Shown: one piece after another, positions 1 through 8,194 of the stretch
Layout: every line of letters starts with the position of its first letter
Numbering within the stretch: the stretch's first letter is position 1
DNA from: Deinococcus sp.
GTDB lineage: Bacteria; Deinococcota; Deinococci; Deinococcales; Deinococcaceae
Direction of reading: 5' to 3'
Assembly (NCBI GenBank): GCA_018260275.1
Contig: JAGLBK010000082.1
Coordinates: 1-10,934, forward strand
Length of the DNA stretch: 10,934 nt
Notes under the pieces: generated by a model
What the model was told of the DNA's origin: nothing
The model's database searches: none
The model's input: only the letters and a program-made list of their open reading frames with translations
Position numbers and translations under genes: made by a program

Positions 1-1278
1 GGGTTCGAGGTGGTTGTGGCGGAAGCCCGCCGGGCCGTACCCCAGCAGCCGGTGAACGGTGCTGGCGCTGCGCCCGGTCACTTCACCCAGTCGGCGCGCC
101 GCCTTGCCGGTGGGAGCGCACAACCCGACTTCCAGCCCCAGCTTTTCGGCGAGGTCGGCCACGGCGCGGGTGGTGGTGCTTTTGCCAGTGCCGGGGCCAC
201 CCGTAAGAATCACCAGACGGTGCTCGGTAAGCAGGTCCAAGACGCCCGCCTGCTCGGCCGAGAGGCCCCGCGCCGAACCTTTGGGCACCGTCCAATCCTC
301 GCCTGCGGGGGGCGTGGCGATCAGGGTACGGATTAGCCCGGCCAGTTTCTTCTCGGCCCGCAAGACGTGCGGCATGTAGATGCGGCCCTGACCCCCAGCG
401 ACAGCCGGGGCAGAAGTCTGATTGCTAAACAGCGGCGCTTCGTCGTCGGCCAGTCGCCCGAGTTCGACGGCGGTATCGACGGCCAACCGGGCCTGCTCGG
501 CGCTGACGCGGGTGTAGTGCATGACGCCGCGCTCGGCCCGGTCACGCGGCAAAAAGCTGTGCCCGCCCTGCTGCGCGGCCTGTTGCAGCGCGTACACGGC
601 GGCGGCGGTTAGGCGGCGCGGATCGCCGAGTTCCCCTCCCTGCGCCTGCCAGAGCTTGTCGGCGCTGAGAAAGCCGATGCCCTCGATCTCGGTCATGGCA
701 AAGAGGTCGGCCTGAAGGCGTTCGAGCGCTTGTTCGCCAAAGTGCTTCACCGCCCGCTGCGCCTGGCTGATGCTAAGGCCCAGGCCCTGCAATCCGGCCA
801 GCAGACGGCGCTCCAGGCCCTGCTGACTCCAGCTGCTGACCATCTTGTGCAGCGTGCTCTGGGTCACGCCGGGCACCTGAAGCAGTTTGTCGGGGTCAGA
901 TTCCAGAAGGTCAAAGGCCGCCGCGCCGAACGTCTTGGCGATCCGGCCCGCCAGCACCTTGCCCACACCGCCCACTCGCGCCTCAAGGTACGCCGCCACG
1001 CCTTCTTCGGTCAGGTCTACCGGGGTCGCCTCCAGCACCATGTTCAGGACGCGGTACTGGTAGCCGTACTCACGGTGTTCCTCCATAACCACCTCGGCGC
1101 TGAAGGTGTCGCCCGCGTCGAGGGGCGGCATCACGCCGATCACGGTGGCGTCGGGGTCCTCGCCCTCGCTGTTGCGGATGCGGGCGGTCATCACGGTAAA
1201 GCCGCTATCCGACCGGAAGCGGACCTTGTTGACGCCTCCCGTTACAGGAATGGTTTCGAGCTGAGGCGCACGGGACAT
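1..1278 (-). CDS. recD2: RecD2-type SF1B DNA helicase, N-terminal 426 residues (cut by window edge)
   Basis: RecD2 is a 5'-3' DNA helicase that acts without RecBC and is linked to DNA repair and replication-fork maintenance. The frame is open from the ATG at 1278 to base 1 with no frameshift; the C-terminal part (roughly 290 residues by comparison with the ~715-residue D. radiodurans protein, from memory) lies outside. Seen: an N-terminal OB-like region (about 1-85), a helix-hairpin-helix-rich segment with VGGVGKVLAGRIAKTFG near 102-118, VPGV at 135-138 and EIEGIGFLSADKL at 197-209, then the motor domain with Walker A GGPGTGKSTT at 360-369, APTGKAARRL at 388-397 and STVHRLLG near 406-413. The N-terminal HhH extension separates RecD2 from the shorter RecD of RecBCD. 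Start choice: a TANNNT -10 box lies 7 nt upstream and there is no ribosome-binding site, so a leaderless start fits. It is divergent from ymdB. Confidence 0.93.
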   Translation of the reverse strand, partial: MSRAPQLETIPVTGGVNKVRFRSDSGFTVMTARIRNSEGEDPDATVIGVMPPLDAGDTFSAEVVMEEHREYGYQYRVLNMVLEATPVDLTEEGVAAYLEARVGGVGKVLAGRIAKTFGAAAFDLLESDPDKLLQVPGVTQSTLHKMVSSWSQQGLERRLLAGLQGLGLSISQAQRAVKHFGEQALERLQADLFAMTEIEGIGFLSADKLWQAQGGELGDPRRLTAAAVYALQQAAQQGGHSFLPRDRAERGVMHYTRVSAEQARLAVDTAVELGRLADDEAPLFSNQTSAPAVAGGQGRIYMPHVLRAEKKLAGLIRTLIATPPAGEDWTVPKGSARGLSAEQAGVLDLLTEHRLVILTGGPGTGKSTTTRAVADLAEKLGLEVGLCAPTGKAARRLGEVTGRSASTVHRLLGYGPAGFRHNHLEP

Positions 1279-1285
1279 GGCAGGC

Positions 1286-1315
1286 AGGATAGCGCCAAAC
1301 GCCAATTCTGTTCAA
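1286..1315 (-). promoter_or_regulatory. recD2 promoter, leaderless type
   Basis: On the minus strand TTGAAC (1310-1315) is followed after 18 nt by TATCCT (1286-1291), which ends 7 nt before the recD2 ATG. A -10 box this close places the transcript start at or next to the ATG, as reported for many Deinococcus genes. No Shine-Dalgarno sequence is present, which agrees. The hexamers are seen; promoter activity is inferred. Confidence 0.6.
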
Positions 1316-1323
1316 GACAGAAT
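1305..1323. promoter_or_regulatory. Perfect inverted repeat over the recD2 -35 box, candidate operator
   Basis: ATTCTGT (1305-1311), a 5-nt spacer TCAAG, then ACAGAAT (1317-1323): perfect 7-bp arms. The repeat covers the recD2 -35 hexamer (1310-1315). It also lies about 35 bp upstream of the ymdB -10 box. It sits upstream of both predicted transcript starts, so it would act as DNA (repressor or activator site) and not as an RNA hairpin. It does not resemble the RDRM sequence bound by DdrO in Deinococcus (consensus from memory, TTATGTTATTAACATAA). The cognate regulator is unknown. Confidence 0.4.
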
Positions 1324-1358
1324 GACTCCTGTATGGTGCCTGCCCTGCCCCCAGCCGC

Positions 1359-1364
1359 TATGCT
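1359..1364 (+). promoter_or_regulatory. ymdB -10 box, probable leaderless promoter
   Basis: TATGCT fits TANNNT and ends 6 nt before the ymdB ATG. There is no Shine-Dalgarno sequence upstream of that ATG. A good -35 hexamer at the expected spacing is not evident, so this is weaker than the recD2 promoter. Confidence 0.4.
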
Positions 1365-1370
1365 GCCGCC

Positions 1371-2147
1371 ATGCGCGTGCTTTTTATCGGGGATGTGTTC
1401 GGGCAACCGGGCCGCCGGGTACTTCAGAGCCACCTGCCGACCATTCGTCAGCAGTTTGATTTCGTCATTGTGAACGTCGAGAACTCGGCGGGCGGCTTCG
1501 GCGTTCACCGCGACGCGGCCAGGGGCGCTTTGCAGGCTGGGGCCAACTGCCTCACGCTGGGCAACCACGCCTGGCACCACCGCGACATCTTTTCGATGAT
1601 GCAGGACGAGGCCGCGTTTCCCATCGTGCGCCCGCTGAACTACTCCGACCCTGGCGCCCCCGGCGTGGGCTGGCGCACCTTCGAGGTGGGGGGCGAGAAA
1701 CTGACGGTGGTCAACCTGCTCGGGCGCGTCTTCATGGACTCGGTCGCCAACCCGTTCCGGGCCATAGACGAACTGCTCGAACAGCCCGGCCTGGGCAGCG
1801 TGTTCGTGGATTTTCATGCCGAGGCCACCAGCGAGAAGATGGCGCTCGGCTGGCATCTGGACGGGCGGGTGGCCGCCGTGATCGGCACGCATACCCACGT
1901 GCCCACCGCCGACACCCGCATTCTGCCGGGGGGCACCGCCTACCAGACCGACGCCGGATTTACCGGGCCGCACGACAGCGTGATCGGCTCAGACCCGGCA
2001 GGCCCCATCCAGCGTTTCGTGACCGAGTTGCCCCACCGTTTCGGCGTCGCCGAGGGCCGCGCCGAGTTAAACGGCGTGGTTGTGCAGATAGAGGGGGGCC
2101 GGGCCGTGGCCGCGGAGCGTTACCGTTACATTGAGGAAAAAGCGTAA
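1371..2147 (+). CDS. ymdB: YmdB-family metallophosphoesterase (2',3'-cyclic nucleotide phosphodiesterase family)
   Basis: A 258-residue single-domain cytoplasmic enzyme of the YmdB family (TIGR00282 type), the usual length. The dinuclear metal-site motifs are all visible: GDVFGQPG with D8, VNVENSAGG with E37 and N38, LGNHAWHH with N65 and H66, DFHAEATSEK with H149, and GTHTHVPTAD with H174 and H176. Characterised relatives hydrolyse phosphodiesters including 2',3'-cAMP; B. subtilis YmdB affects biofilm and motility decisions, and a D. radiodurans homologue (DR1281, from memory) has been crystallised. The physiological substrate here cannot be read from sequence. The start is supported by the conserved MRVLFIGD beginning and the -10 box 6 nt upstream. 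ppc follows 34 nt downstream on the same strand with no terminator between, so co-transcription is likely. Confidence 0.95.
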   Translation: MRVLFIGDVFGQPGRRVLQSHLPTIRQQFDFVIVNVENSAGGFGVHRDAARGALQAGANCLTLGNHAWHHRDIFSMMQDEAAFPIVRPLNYSDPGAPGVGWRTFEVGGEKLTVVNLLGRVFMDSVANPFRAIDELLEQPGLGSVFVDFHAEATSEKMALGWHLDGRVAAVIGTHTHVPTADTRILPGGTAYQTDAGFTGPHDSVIGSDPAGPIQRFVTELPHRFGVAEGRAELNGVVVQIEGGRAVAAERYRYIEEKA

Positions 2148-2170
2148 GCGCTTCCAACGCTGCGGGCCTC

Positions 2171-2177
2171 GGGAGGA
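2171..2177 (+). promoter_or_regulatory. Ribosome-binding site that fixes the ppc start
   Basis: GGGAGGA, with GGAGG at 2172-2176, ends a few bases before the ATG at 2182. This decides against the in-frame upstream TTG at 2131, which lies inside the end of ymdB and would add a 17-residue basic, non-conserved leader. Confidence 0.75.
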
Positions 2178-2181
2178 CACT

Positions 2182-4683
<2,502 letters not shown>

Positions 4684-4721
4684 TACGCATTGAATTTTGC
4701 TTCGCCTCTCCGGAAGACCAG

Positions 4722-4750
4722 AACGGGGGGCTTGAATTGCCCCCGTTTAC
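4722..4750 (+). terminator. Probable intrinsic terminator after ppc
   Basis: AACGGGGG (4722-4729) pairs perfectly with CCCCCGTT (4740-4747) over a 10-nt loop, giving an 8-bp GC-rich stem. Only a short T run (GTTT) follows, so it is weaker than a canonical terminator. It lies between the convergent ppc and TetR genes; on the opposite strand the stem is followed by CTGGTCTTCC, so any action there would be weaker still. Confidence 0.55.
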
Positions 4751-4757
4751 CGAAGCT

Positions 4758-5429
4758 TTACAGTGGTTCGCTTAGGCCTTCTATCTCCTTGATAACAGCC
4801 CGCACCGCAAACCCGAAACCCTGCTCGAAGGAAGGGCGCTGGTACTCTTTGGGCAGGCCATACGCCTCAGCCATCCGCATCTGCATATTGGTTTCGGCCA
4901 CCTGATGCCAGCCGACTACCAGGGCGTGCACCTGCATCAGCAGATACATCGTCTGATCGGGGCGCAGAGGCAACCGGGTTATGACGGGTGGAAGCTTTTG
5001 CCGCAGCCCCCGGTAAAACCGGCGCACACTTTCGGGCTGCACATTCCGTTCGAGCACCGTACCCAGCAGCAGCAGCAGACGCCGCAGCGGTTCATGCCCG
5101 CCGATCAACTGAATAAGAAGATCGGCGATATCGTCACCGTTCTGGGGCGGACGTAAACTCGCCAGGCGCTCGAACTCTTCGAACCAGGCATTCAGGTGTT
5201 CGGTCAGCAGCGCCAGAAACAGCTCTTCCTTGGTGTCGAAATACAGGTACAGCGTTCCCTTCGCCAGACTGGCTTCACGTGCCACCTGATTCATGCTCAA
5301 TTCGCCGTAGGAGGTAACCTGCCAGAGCCGTTCGGCAGAAGCTAGAATCTGCCCGCGCCGCTGCTGTTTTTCTTCAGCATTACGCGCACGGACAGGACGT
5401 GAAGGTTGAGTGACCACGCGCCGAAACAT
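4758..5429 (-). CDS. TetR/AcrR-family transcriptional regulator
   Basis: A 223-residue protein with the classic TetR N-terminal DNA-binding domain after a basic 20-residue leader. The domain spans about 26-75: QILASAERLWQVTSYGELSMNQVAREAS, the recognition helix AKGTLYLYF (56-64) and the DTKEELFLALL helix. The C-terminal half (about 80-220) is helical and divergent, as expected for a ligand-binding and dimerisation domain; its ligand cannot be predicted. It is convergent with ppc and divergent from the exported-protein gene at 5744 across 314 bp, so the usual TetR targets to consider are its own promoter and that neighbour. The start is the first ATG in a frame with a good HTH; only a weak GAGAG ribosome-binding site precedes it. 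No gene symbol is justified. Confidence 0.9.
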   Translation of the reverse strand: MFRRVVTQPSRPVRARNAEEKQQRRGQILASAERLWQVTSYGELSMNQVAREASLAKGTLYLYFDTKEELFLALLTEHLNAWFEEFERLASLRPPQNGDDIADLLIQLIGGHEPLRRLLLLLGTVLERNVQPESVRRFYRGLRQKLPPVITRLPLRPDQTMYLLMQVHALVVGWHQVAETNMQMRMAEAYGLPKEYQRPSFEQGFGFAVRAVIKEIEGLSEPL

Positions 5430-5449
5430 ACTGTTCTGCTCTCATGCTC

Positions 5450-5462
5450 ACAGTGAAACTGT
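5450..5462. promoter_or_regulatory. Small inverted repeat upstream of the TetR gene, candidate self-operator
   Basis: ACAGT and ACTGT are perfect 5-bp arms around GAA, about 20 bp upstream of the regulator's ATG. The half-site is seen again: ACTGTTC at 5430-5436 and 5458-5464. TetR proteins usually bind short palindromes by their own gene. Five-base arms arise easily by chance, so this is only a candidate. Confidence 0.25.
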
Positions 5463-5708
5463 TCACGACTTAGGGGAACGCCCGGTCATTAGCTGGATAT
5501 TATCTGATATTTTTGTCTGTTTTCCGCAAAAAGAACTTTCACAGAGATTTTAATTGCTCGGAGCGGTTTTATTGGAGTCTGAAACTTCCTTTAGTATCGG
5601 CCTACAGACTATTTCAAAGACACTTCCGCAGAGCTTCAGACAAGAGCTGGAAACACTCCTGAACAGGGCTGACCTCACCAGGCCGCTTTTTCTGGGCACG
5701 GCATATGA

Positions 5709-5737
5709 GTGACGTTCTCATGCGGGGCCACTAAGAT
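5709..5737 (+). promoter_or_regulatory. Probable leaderless promoter of the exported-protein gene
   Basis: GTGACG (5709-5714), a 17-nt spacer, then TAAGAT (5732-5737) ending 6 nt before the ATG at 5744. The -10 fits TANNNT and the -35 matches TTGACA at four of six positions. The ATG lacks a ribosome-binding site, as expected for a leaderless mRNA. A 5-bp inverted repeat (ATGAG 5705-5709, CTCAT 5717-5721) surrounds the -35 box and could be an operator. Confidence 0.45.
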
Positions 5738-5743
5738 GTTCCC

Positions 5744-6589
5744 ATGCGTTTTCAAACTCAATTCAGGACTCTCCTGACGCTCAATCTGCTGCTGATTGGT
5801 GCTGCTGCTTCTGCCCAGACGACCCAGCCAACGGGAGTCACCGCTGCGCCCACGCCTGCCAAAGCGGCGGCTCCGGCCCCCGTCACCACTTCAGCGGCTC
5901 CCCGCGCTGGCACGGTAGCAGCCTCCGGGGTGACCAGCCCGTCAGCCAGCGCCACTGCCATCACGGTCAACCGGGCCATCAAGGGCCAGTTCCTGAAGTG
6001 CCCGGCCAGCCTGAAAGTCAGCAAGCAGGCGGTGTGTCTGTACGTCAAGACCGCCGCCAGCAGCCTGCAACCCACCATCAAGTCCAGCCTGGGCAATCTG
6101 GTCCTGGGTGACTGGAAAACCTCCGGCAAGGCCAGCAGCCTGCTGGTCCGCGACAGCCCGAACGGCAATCTGGGGGCCTTCGTGCTGCTCAGCGCCCTGA
6201 CGCCCACCGAGTCGCTGGTGGTCATCGACGGAATTACGGTCAAAGCGGCGGCCAAGCCTGCTGCGCCCGCCGGAGTCGTCAAGGGGCAGCCTTACCTGCT
6301 CGATAGGGACCTGGCGGGCGTGGTCAACGTGGTCAACCTGGGCGGCGGCAAGTACCGCATGAACGTGGCGGGCCAGACGGCCATTACCATCACCTCCGGC
6401 TCGAAAACGGCGCAGCGGGCGGGCGGCAACGTGGATCTGCCCCTGGCCCCCGTCAGCGACGGCAAGAACCTGATCTACCCCGTTTCGGGCCTGCGGGCGC
6501 TGGGCTGCACCACGACCGACGCGGGCAAGGGCATCACGATTGCCTGTGGCCCCGACAGCGTGGGCGTGACCCCCATTATTTTCCAGTAA
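5744..6589 (+). CDS. Exported protein of unknown function, possible copper-amine-oxidase-N-like domain
   Basis: 281 residues. A signal peptide covers 1-24 (basic start, hydrophobic core LLTLNLLLIGAAA, likely cleavage ASA|Q after A24). Residues 25-75 are a low-complexity Ala/Pro/Thr/Ser linker. The rest forms two segments, about 76-168 and 180-281, joined by a second Ala/Pro-rich link. The C-terminal part (about 210-270, TITSGSK...GNVDLPLAPV...NLIYPVSGLRALGC...GITIACG) follows the spacing of the copper amine oxidase N-terminal (stalk) domain: a repeated strand, a conserved Pro, then a P..aLG..v pattern. That match is by eye. C86/C98 and C255/C268 are two close pairs that could form disulfides outside the membrane. 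No catalytic motif is visible and I do not recognise the family beyond this. It stands alone between its own promoter and a strong terminator. A periplasmic or cell-surface role is inferred. Confidence 0.8.
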   Translation: MRFQTQFRTLLTLNLLLIGAAASAQTTQPTGVTAAPTPAKAAAPAPVTTSAAPRAGTVAASGVTSPSASATAITVNRAIKGQFLKCPASLKVSKQAVCLYVKTAASSLQPTIKSSLGNLVLGDWKTSGKASSLLVRDSPNGNLGAFVLLSALTPTESLVVIDGITVKAAAKPAAPAGVVKGQPYLLDRDLAGVVNVVNLGGGKYRMNVAGQTAITITSGSKTAQRAGGNVDLPLAPVSDGKNLIYPVSGLRALGCTTTDAGKGITIACGPDSVGVTPIIFQ

Positions 6590-6605
6590 ACCGGCACCAA
6601 CAGAA

Positions 6606-6645
6606 AAGGGCACACCTGGCTAAGTGGTGTGCCCTTCTTCTTGCT
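6606..6645. terminator. Strong bidirectional intrinsic terminator
   Basis: AAGGGCACACC (6606-6616) pairs perfectly with GGTGTGCCCTT (6626-6636), an 11-bp stem with a 9-nt loop. On the plus strand it is followed by CTTCTT; on the minus strand the stem runs into CCCTTTTCTG. It lies between the convergent stop codons at 6589 and 6652 and probably serves both genes. Confidence 0.85.
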
Positions 6646-6651
6646 GTCACT

Positions 6652-7908
6652 TCAGGCCGGTACGGTCGCTGGACGCTGAGGCGCGGGCCGGGTCACGCCG
6701 AGCGCCAGAATGGCCGCCAGCACTGCCAGAATCCCCGAGGCCACAAACGCCGGGCCGTAGTGCCCGAGGCTTTGCCGCACTGCGCCGCCGAGCGAAGTCG
6801 CCAGCGCCGCGCCGATCTGGTGGGCACAGAAGACCCAGCCGTACACCGTGCCCACGTTCGCCGCGCCGAAGCGCTTGGCCGTCAGCGAAACGGTCGGCGG
6901 CACCGTGGCGATGTAATCGAGGCCGAACAGCACGGCAAAGACCAGCAGACTGGTGCCAGGGGGCAGCATCGGCAGTACCAGCAGGCTCAGGCCCCGGAAG
7001 GCGTAATAGACCGCCAGCAAAAAGCGCGGGTCGTAGCGGTCAGTCAGGTAACCGCTGCCCATGGTGCCCACGAAATTGAAGGCCCCCATGATCGCCAGCA
7101 TTCCAGCGGCGTATCCAGCACTGAGGCCGATGTCGCTGCAATACGAGATGAAATGTGTGCCGATGATGCCGTTACTGGTAAACCCACAGACGAAGAAGGT
7201 GGCGCTCAGCAGCCAGAAGTCTTTGGATTTCAGGGCCTGACGCATAATTCCGCCGTCGGGCTTGGCGGGAGGCACCACGGCCACGTTCGGATCGAGCCGC
7301 GCCCCGTCCAGGCCCATGCCCACCTCGGAGGGCCGGTCGCGCACCAGCAGCCAGAACACGGGCAGCAGCACCAGCGCCAGCGCCCCGATCCCCAGGCTCG
7401 CCACGCGCCAGTCTCCGCCCCTGGCCGCCAGCGTCAGCAGCGGAATGAACATCAGCTGCCCGGCACTGGTCGCCGCACCGAAAATCCCGGTGACCAGCCC
7501 GCGCCGGGCCTGAAACCAGCGTGAGGCGACGGTGGCCCCCAGCACGCTGCCCGCCAGCCCGGTGCCGATGCCACTCAGCGCCCCCCACAGCACGTACAGC
7601 TGCCACTCGGTATGAATCAGGGCACTGAGCGCGAACGACACGGTCACGATCAGCAGCCCGGCGCTGGCGACCCGGCGCGGGCCGTAGCGGTCCATCAGAA
7701 AACCACTGAGGGGCGCACCGAAGCCGAACAGCAGCAGCCCCACGCTGACGGCATTACTCAGGGTCGAAATGGAAAAACCGGTGCAGGGCAACCGCAAAGT
7801 CCCAAAAACGAATAACAGGTAACCAGTATTACGGGATAAACAGAAATCCTGCCGCTTGAATGAAACTTGGTTCCTGATGAAATCGGGATTTTTCTCTGGG
7901 GCATCCAT
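6652..7908 (-). CDS. Major facilitator superfamily transporter, surviving 3' part of a disrupted gene
   Basis: A 418-codon open frame holding most of an MFS permease. Residues 46-418 are transporter: TM2 then the motif-A loop GFLMDRYGPRR (69-79), a RWFQARRGLVTGIFGAATSAGQ segment (130-151), a central hydrophilic loop (about 190-228) and a second motif-A-like loop GYLTDRYDPR (286-295), ending after the last helix. The layout resembles oxalate/formate or monocarboxylate-type MFS proteins; the substrate is unknown. Residues 1-44 (from the ATG at 7906-7908) are encoded by the inserted element at 7784-7956 and are not transporter sequence. The true first helix lies upstream in 7967-8097, cut off by one TAA at 7915-7917. 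A protein made from 7908 would lack TM1 and is probably non-functional, although reinitiation just after that TAA is possible. Convergent with the exported-protein gene. Confidence 0.75.
   Translation of the reverse strand: MDAPEKNPDFIRNQVSFKRQDFCLSRNTGYLLFVFGTLRLPCTGFSISTLSNAVSVGLLLFGFGAPLSGFLMDRYGPRRVASAGLLIVTVSFALSALIHTEWQLYVLWGALSGIGTGLAGSVLGATVASRWFQARRGLVTGIFGAATSAGQLMFIPLLTLAARGGDWRVASLGIGALALVLLPVFWLLVRDRPSEVGMGLDGARLDPNVAVVPPAKPDGGIMRQALKSKDFWLLSATFFVCGFTSNGIIGTHFISYCSDIGLSAGYAAGMLAIMGAFNFVGTMGSGYLTDRYDPRFLLAVYYAFRGLSLLVLPMLPPGTSLLVFAVLFGLDYIATVPPTVSLTAKRFGAANVGTVYGWVFCAHQIGAALATSLGGAVRQSLGHYGPAFVASGILAVLAAILALGVTRPAPQRPATVPA
7774..7783. repeat. Target-site duplication, left copy
   Basis: AAAACCGGTG directly abuts the left end of the inserted element and is repeated exactly at its right end (7957-7966). 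Its core ACCGGT is palindromic. In the transporter frame these bases encode the Thr-Gly-Phe of the DTGF segment on the minus strand. Confidence 0.9.
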
Positions 7909-7956
7909 TAGTATTTACACCGAGTTCAAAATTGAACCGACTTTGCGGAAGCCCTG
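7784..7956. mobile_element. 173-bp MITE-like non-autonomous insertion element in the MFS gene
   Basis: The ends are inverted repeats: the left end reads CAGGGCAACCGCAAAGTC (7784-7801), and the right end (7939-7956) read on the other strand is CAGGGCTTCCGCAAAGTC, 16 of 18 identical. A 10-bp direct repeat AAAACCGGTG flanks it. By hand count it is about 45% GC (77 of 173), against GC-rich transporter sequence on both sides. It is far too short for a transposase, so it must be mobilised in trans by an insertion sequence with matching ends. Removing the element plus one duplication copy (183 bp) rejoins the transporter frame exactly at DTGF|SIST, giving 420 residues. Near the right end are short arms GTTCAA/TTGAAC around AA (7924-7937). 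A 9-10 bp duplication is in the range of IS4-like, IS1 and IS256 families, but I cannot assign one. Confidence 0.9.
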
Positions 7957-8097
7957 AAAACCGGTGTCGCCCTGGATCGGCTTGAGGAACACGCCCGGCG
8001 CACTTCTGGCCCCAGCCGCCACCAGCAGCACCAGAATGGTCACCACGATGGTCAACGTGGCGCGGTTGATTCCGGGGCGCTCTCCAGTCTGGTTCAT
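7915..8097 (-). pseudogene. Detached 5' end of the MFS transporter gene (TM1)
   Basis: From the ATG at 8097 the frame reads MNQTGERPGINR, then the hydrophobic helix ATLTIVVTILVLLVAAGARS and APGVFLKPIQGDTGF, a typical MFS first helix and following loop. At 7956 it enters the inserted element, reads 13 foreign codons and stops at TAA (7915-7917). The continuation SISTLSNAVSVGLLLFG resumes beyond the element in the same frame. The whole original gene is therefore 6652-8097 minus the 183-bp insertion, 420 residues. This start is preferred over an in-frame codon at 8280 because the upstream extension would run antisense across the pspA start and is not MFS-like. A weak GAAGAG ribosome-binding site lies just before it. 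Confidence 0.85.
7957..7966. repeat. Target-site duplication, right copy
   Basis: Exact second copy of AAAACCGGTG, immediately outside the right terminal inverted repeat. The next base outward differs on each side (G at 7956 against A at 7773; T at 7967 against C at 7784), so the duplication is 10 bp at most. Confidence 0.9.
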
Positions 8098-8181
8098 GAT
8101 CTCTTCAGCGTACCTTGAGAAAAGGGCGCGGGGTGAAGTCGTATGGAACCTTTGGCGGGCAGGCTGCGTAATGATGGATGT

Positions 8182-8188
8182 AGGAGGA
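8182..8188 (+). promoter_or_regulatory. Strong ribosome-binding site that fixes the pspA start
   Basis: AGGAGGA lies 6 nt before the ATG at 8195. This decides against the longer in-frame extension back to 7964, which would run antisense through the transporter gene. The strong site suggests a leadered, well-translated mRNA; I could not find a convincing -35/-10 pair in the 97-bp divergent gap. Confidence 0.85.
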
Positions 8189-8194
8189 ACAACT

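Larger units (their letters stand above)
5430..5743. other. 314-bp divergent intergenic region between the TetR gene and the exported-protein gene
   Basis: It is clearly AT-richer than its flanks, especially 5496-5570. No convincing coding sequence was found. Next to the TetR start is the repeat ACAGT-GAA-ACTGT (5450-5462), and ACTGTTC occurs twice (5430-5436 and 5458-5464). A weak minus-strand promoter candidate for the TetR gene is TTGCGG (5524-5529) and GATAAT (5499-5504) with a long 19-nt spacer. The right end carries the promoter for the 5744 gene. Between about 5565 and 5700 I see nothing I can assign. Confidence 0.6.

Noticed and set aside
730..1473. A 247-codon plus-strand frame opposite recD2, continuing into ymdB
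   Set aside because: It is antisense to the continuous recD2 frame and overlaps the start of ymdB out of frame; there is no domain and no ribosome-binding site.
2141..2161. Small inverted repeat AGCGT/ACGCT with AAGCGCTT inside, at the ymdB-ppc junction
   Set aside because: Five-base arms with no T tract; it partly overlaps the ymdB stop and is likely chance. It does not look like a terminator.
5705..5734. A nine-codon mini-ORF (MSDVLMRGH) just before the gene at 5744
   Set aside because: No ribosome-binding site, and it overlaps the predicted promoter; it would be upstream of a leaderless transcript start.
5942..6613. A 223-codon minus-strand frame opposite the exported protein
   Set aside because: The plus strand has a signal peptide, promoter and terminator; the minus frame has low-complexity shadow composition and starts inside the terminator hairpin.
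7964..8194. N-terminal extension of pspA back to 7964
   Set aside because: The extension is antisense to the transporter's first helix; the strong AGGAGGA site and the conserved family N-terminus set the start at 8195.
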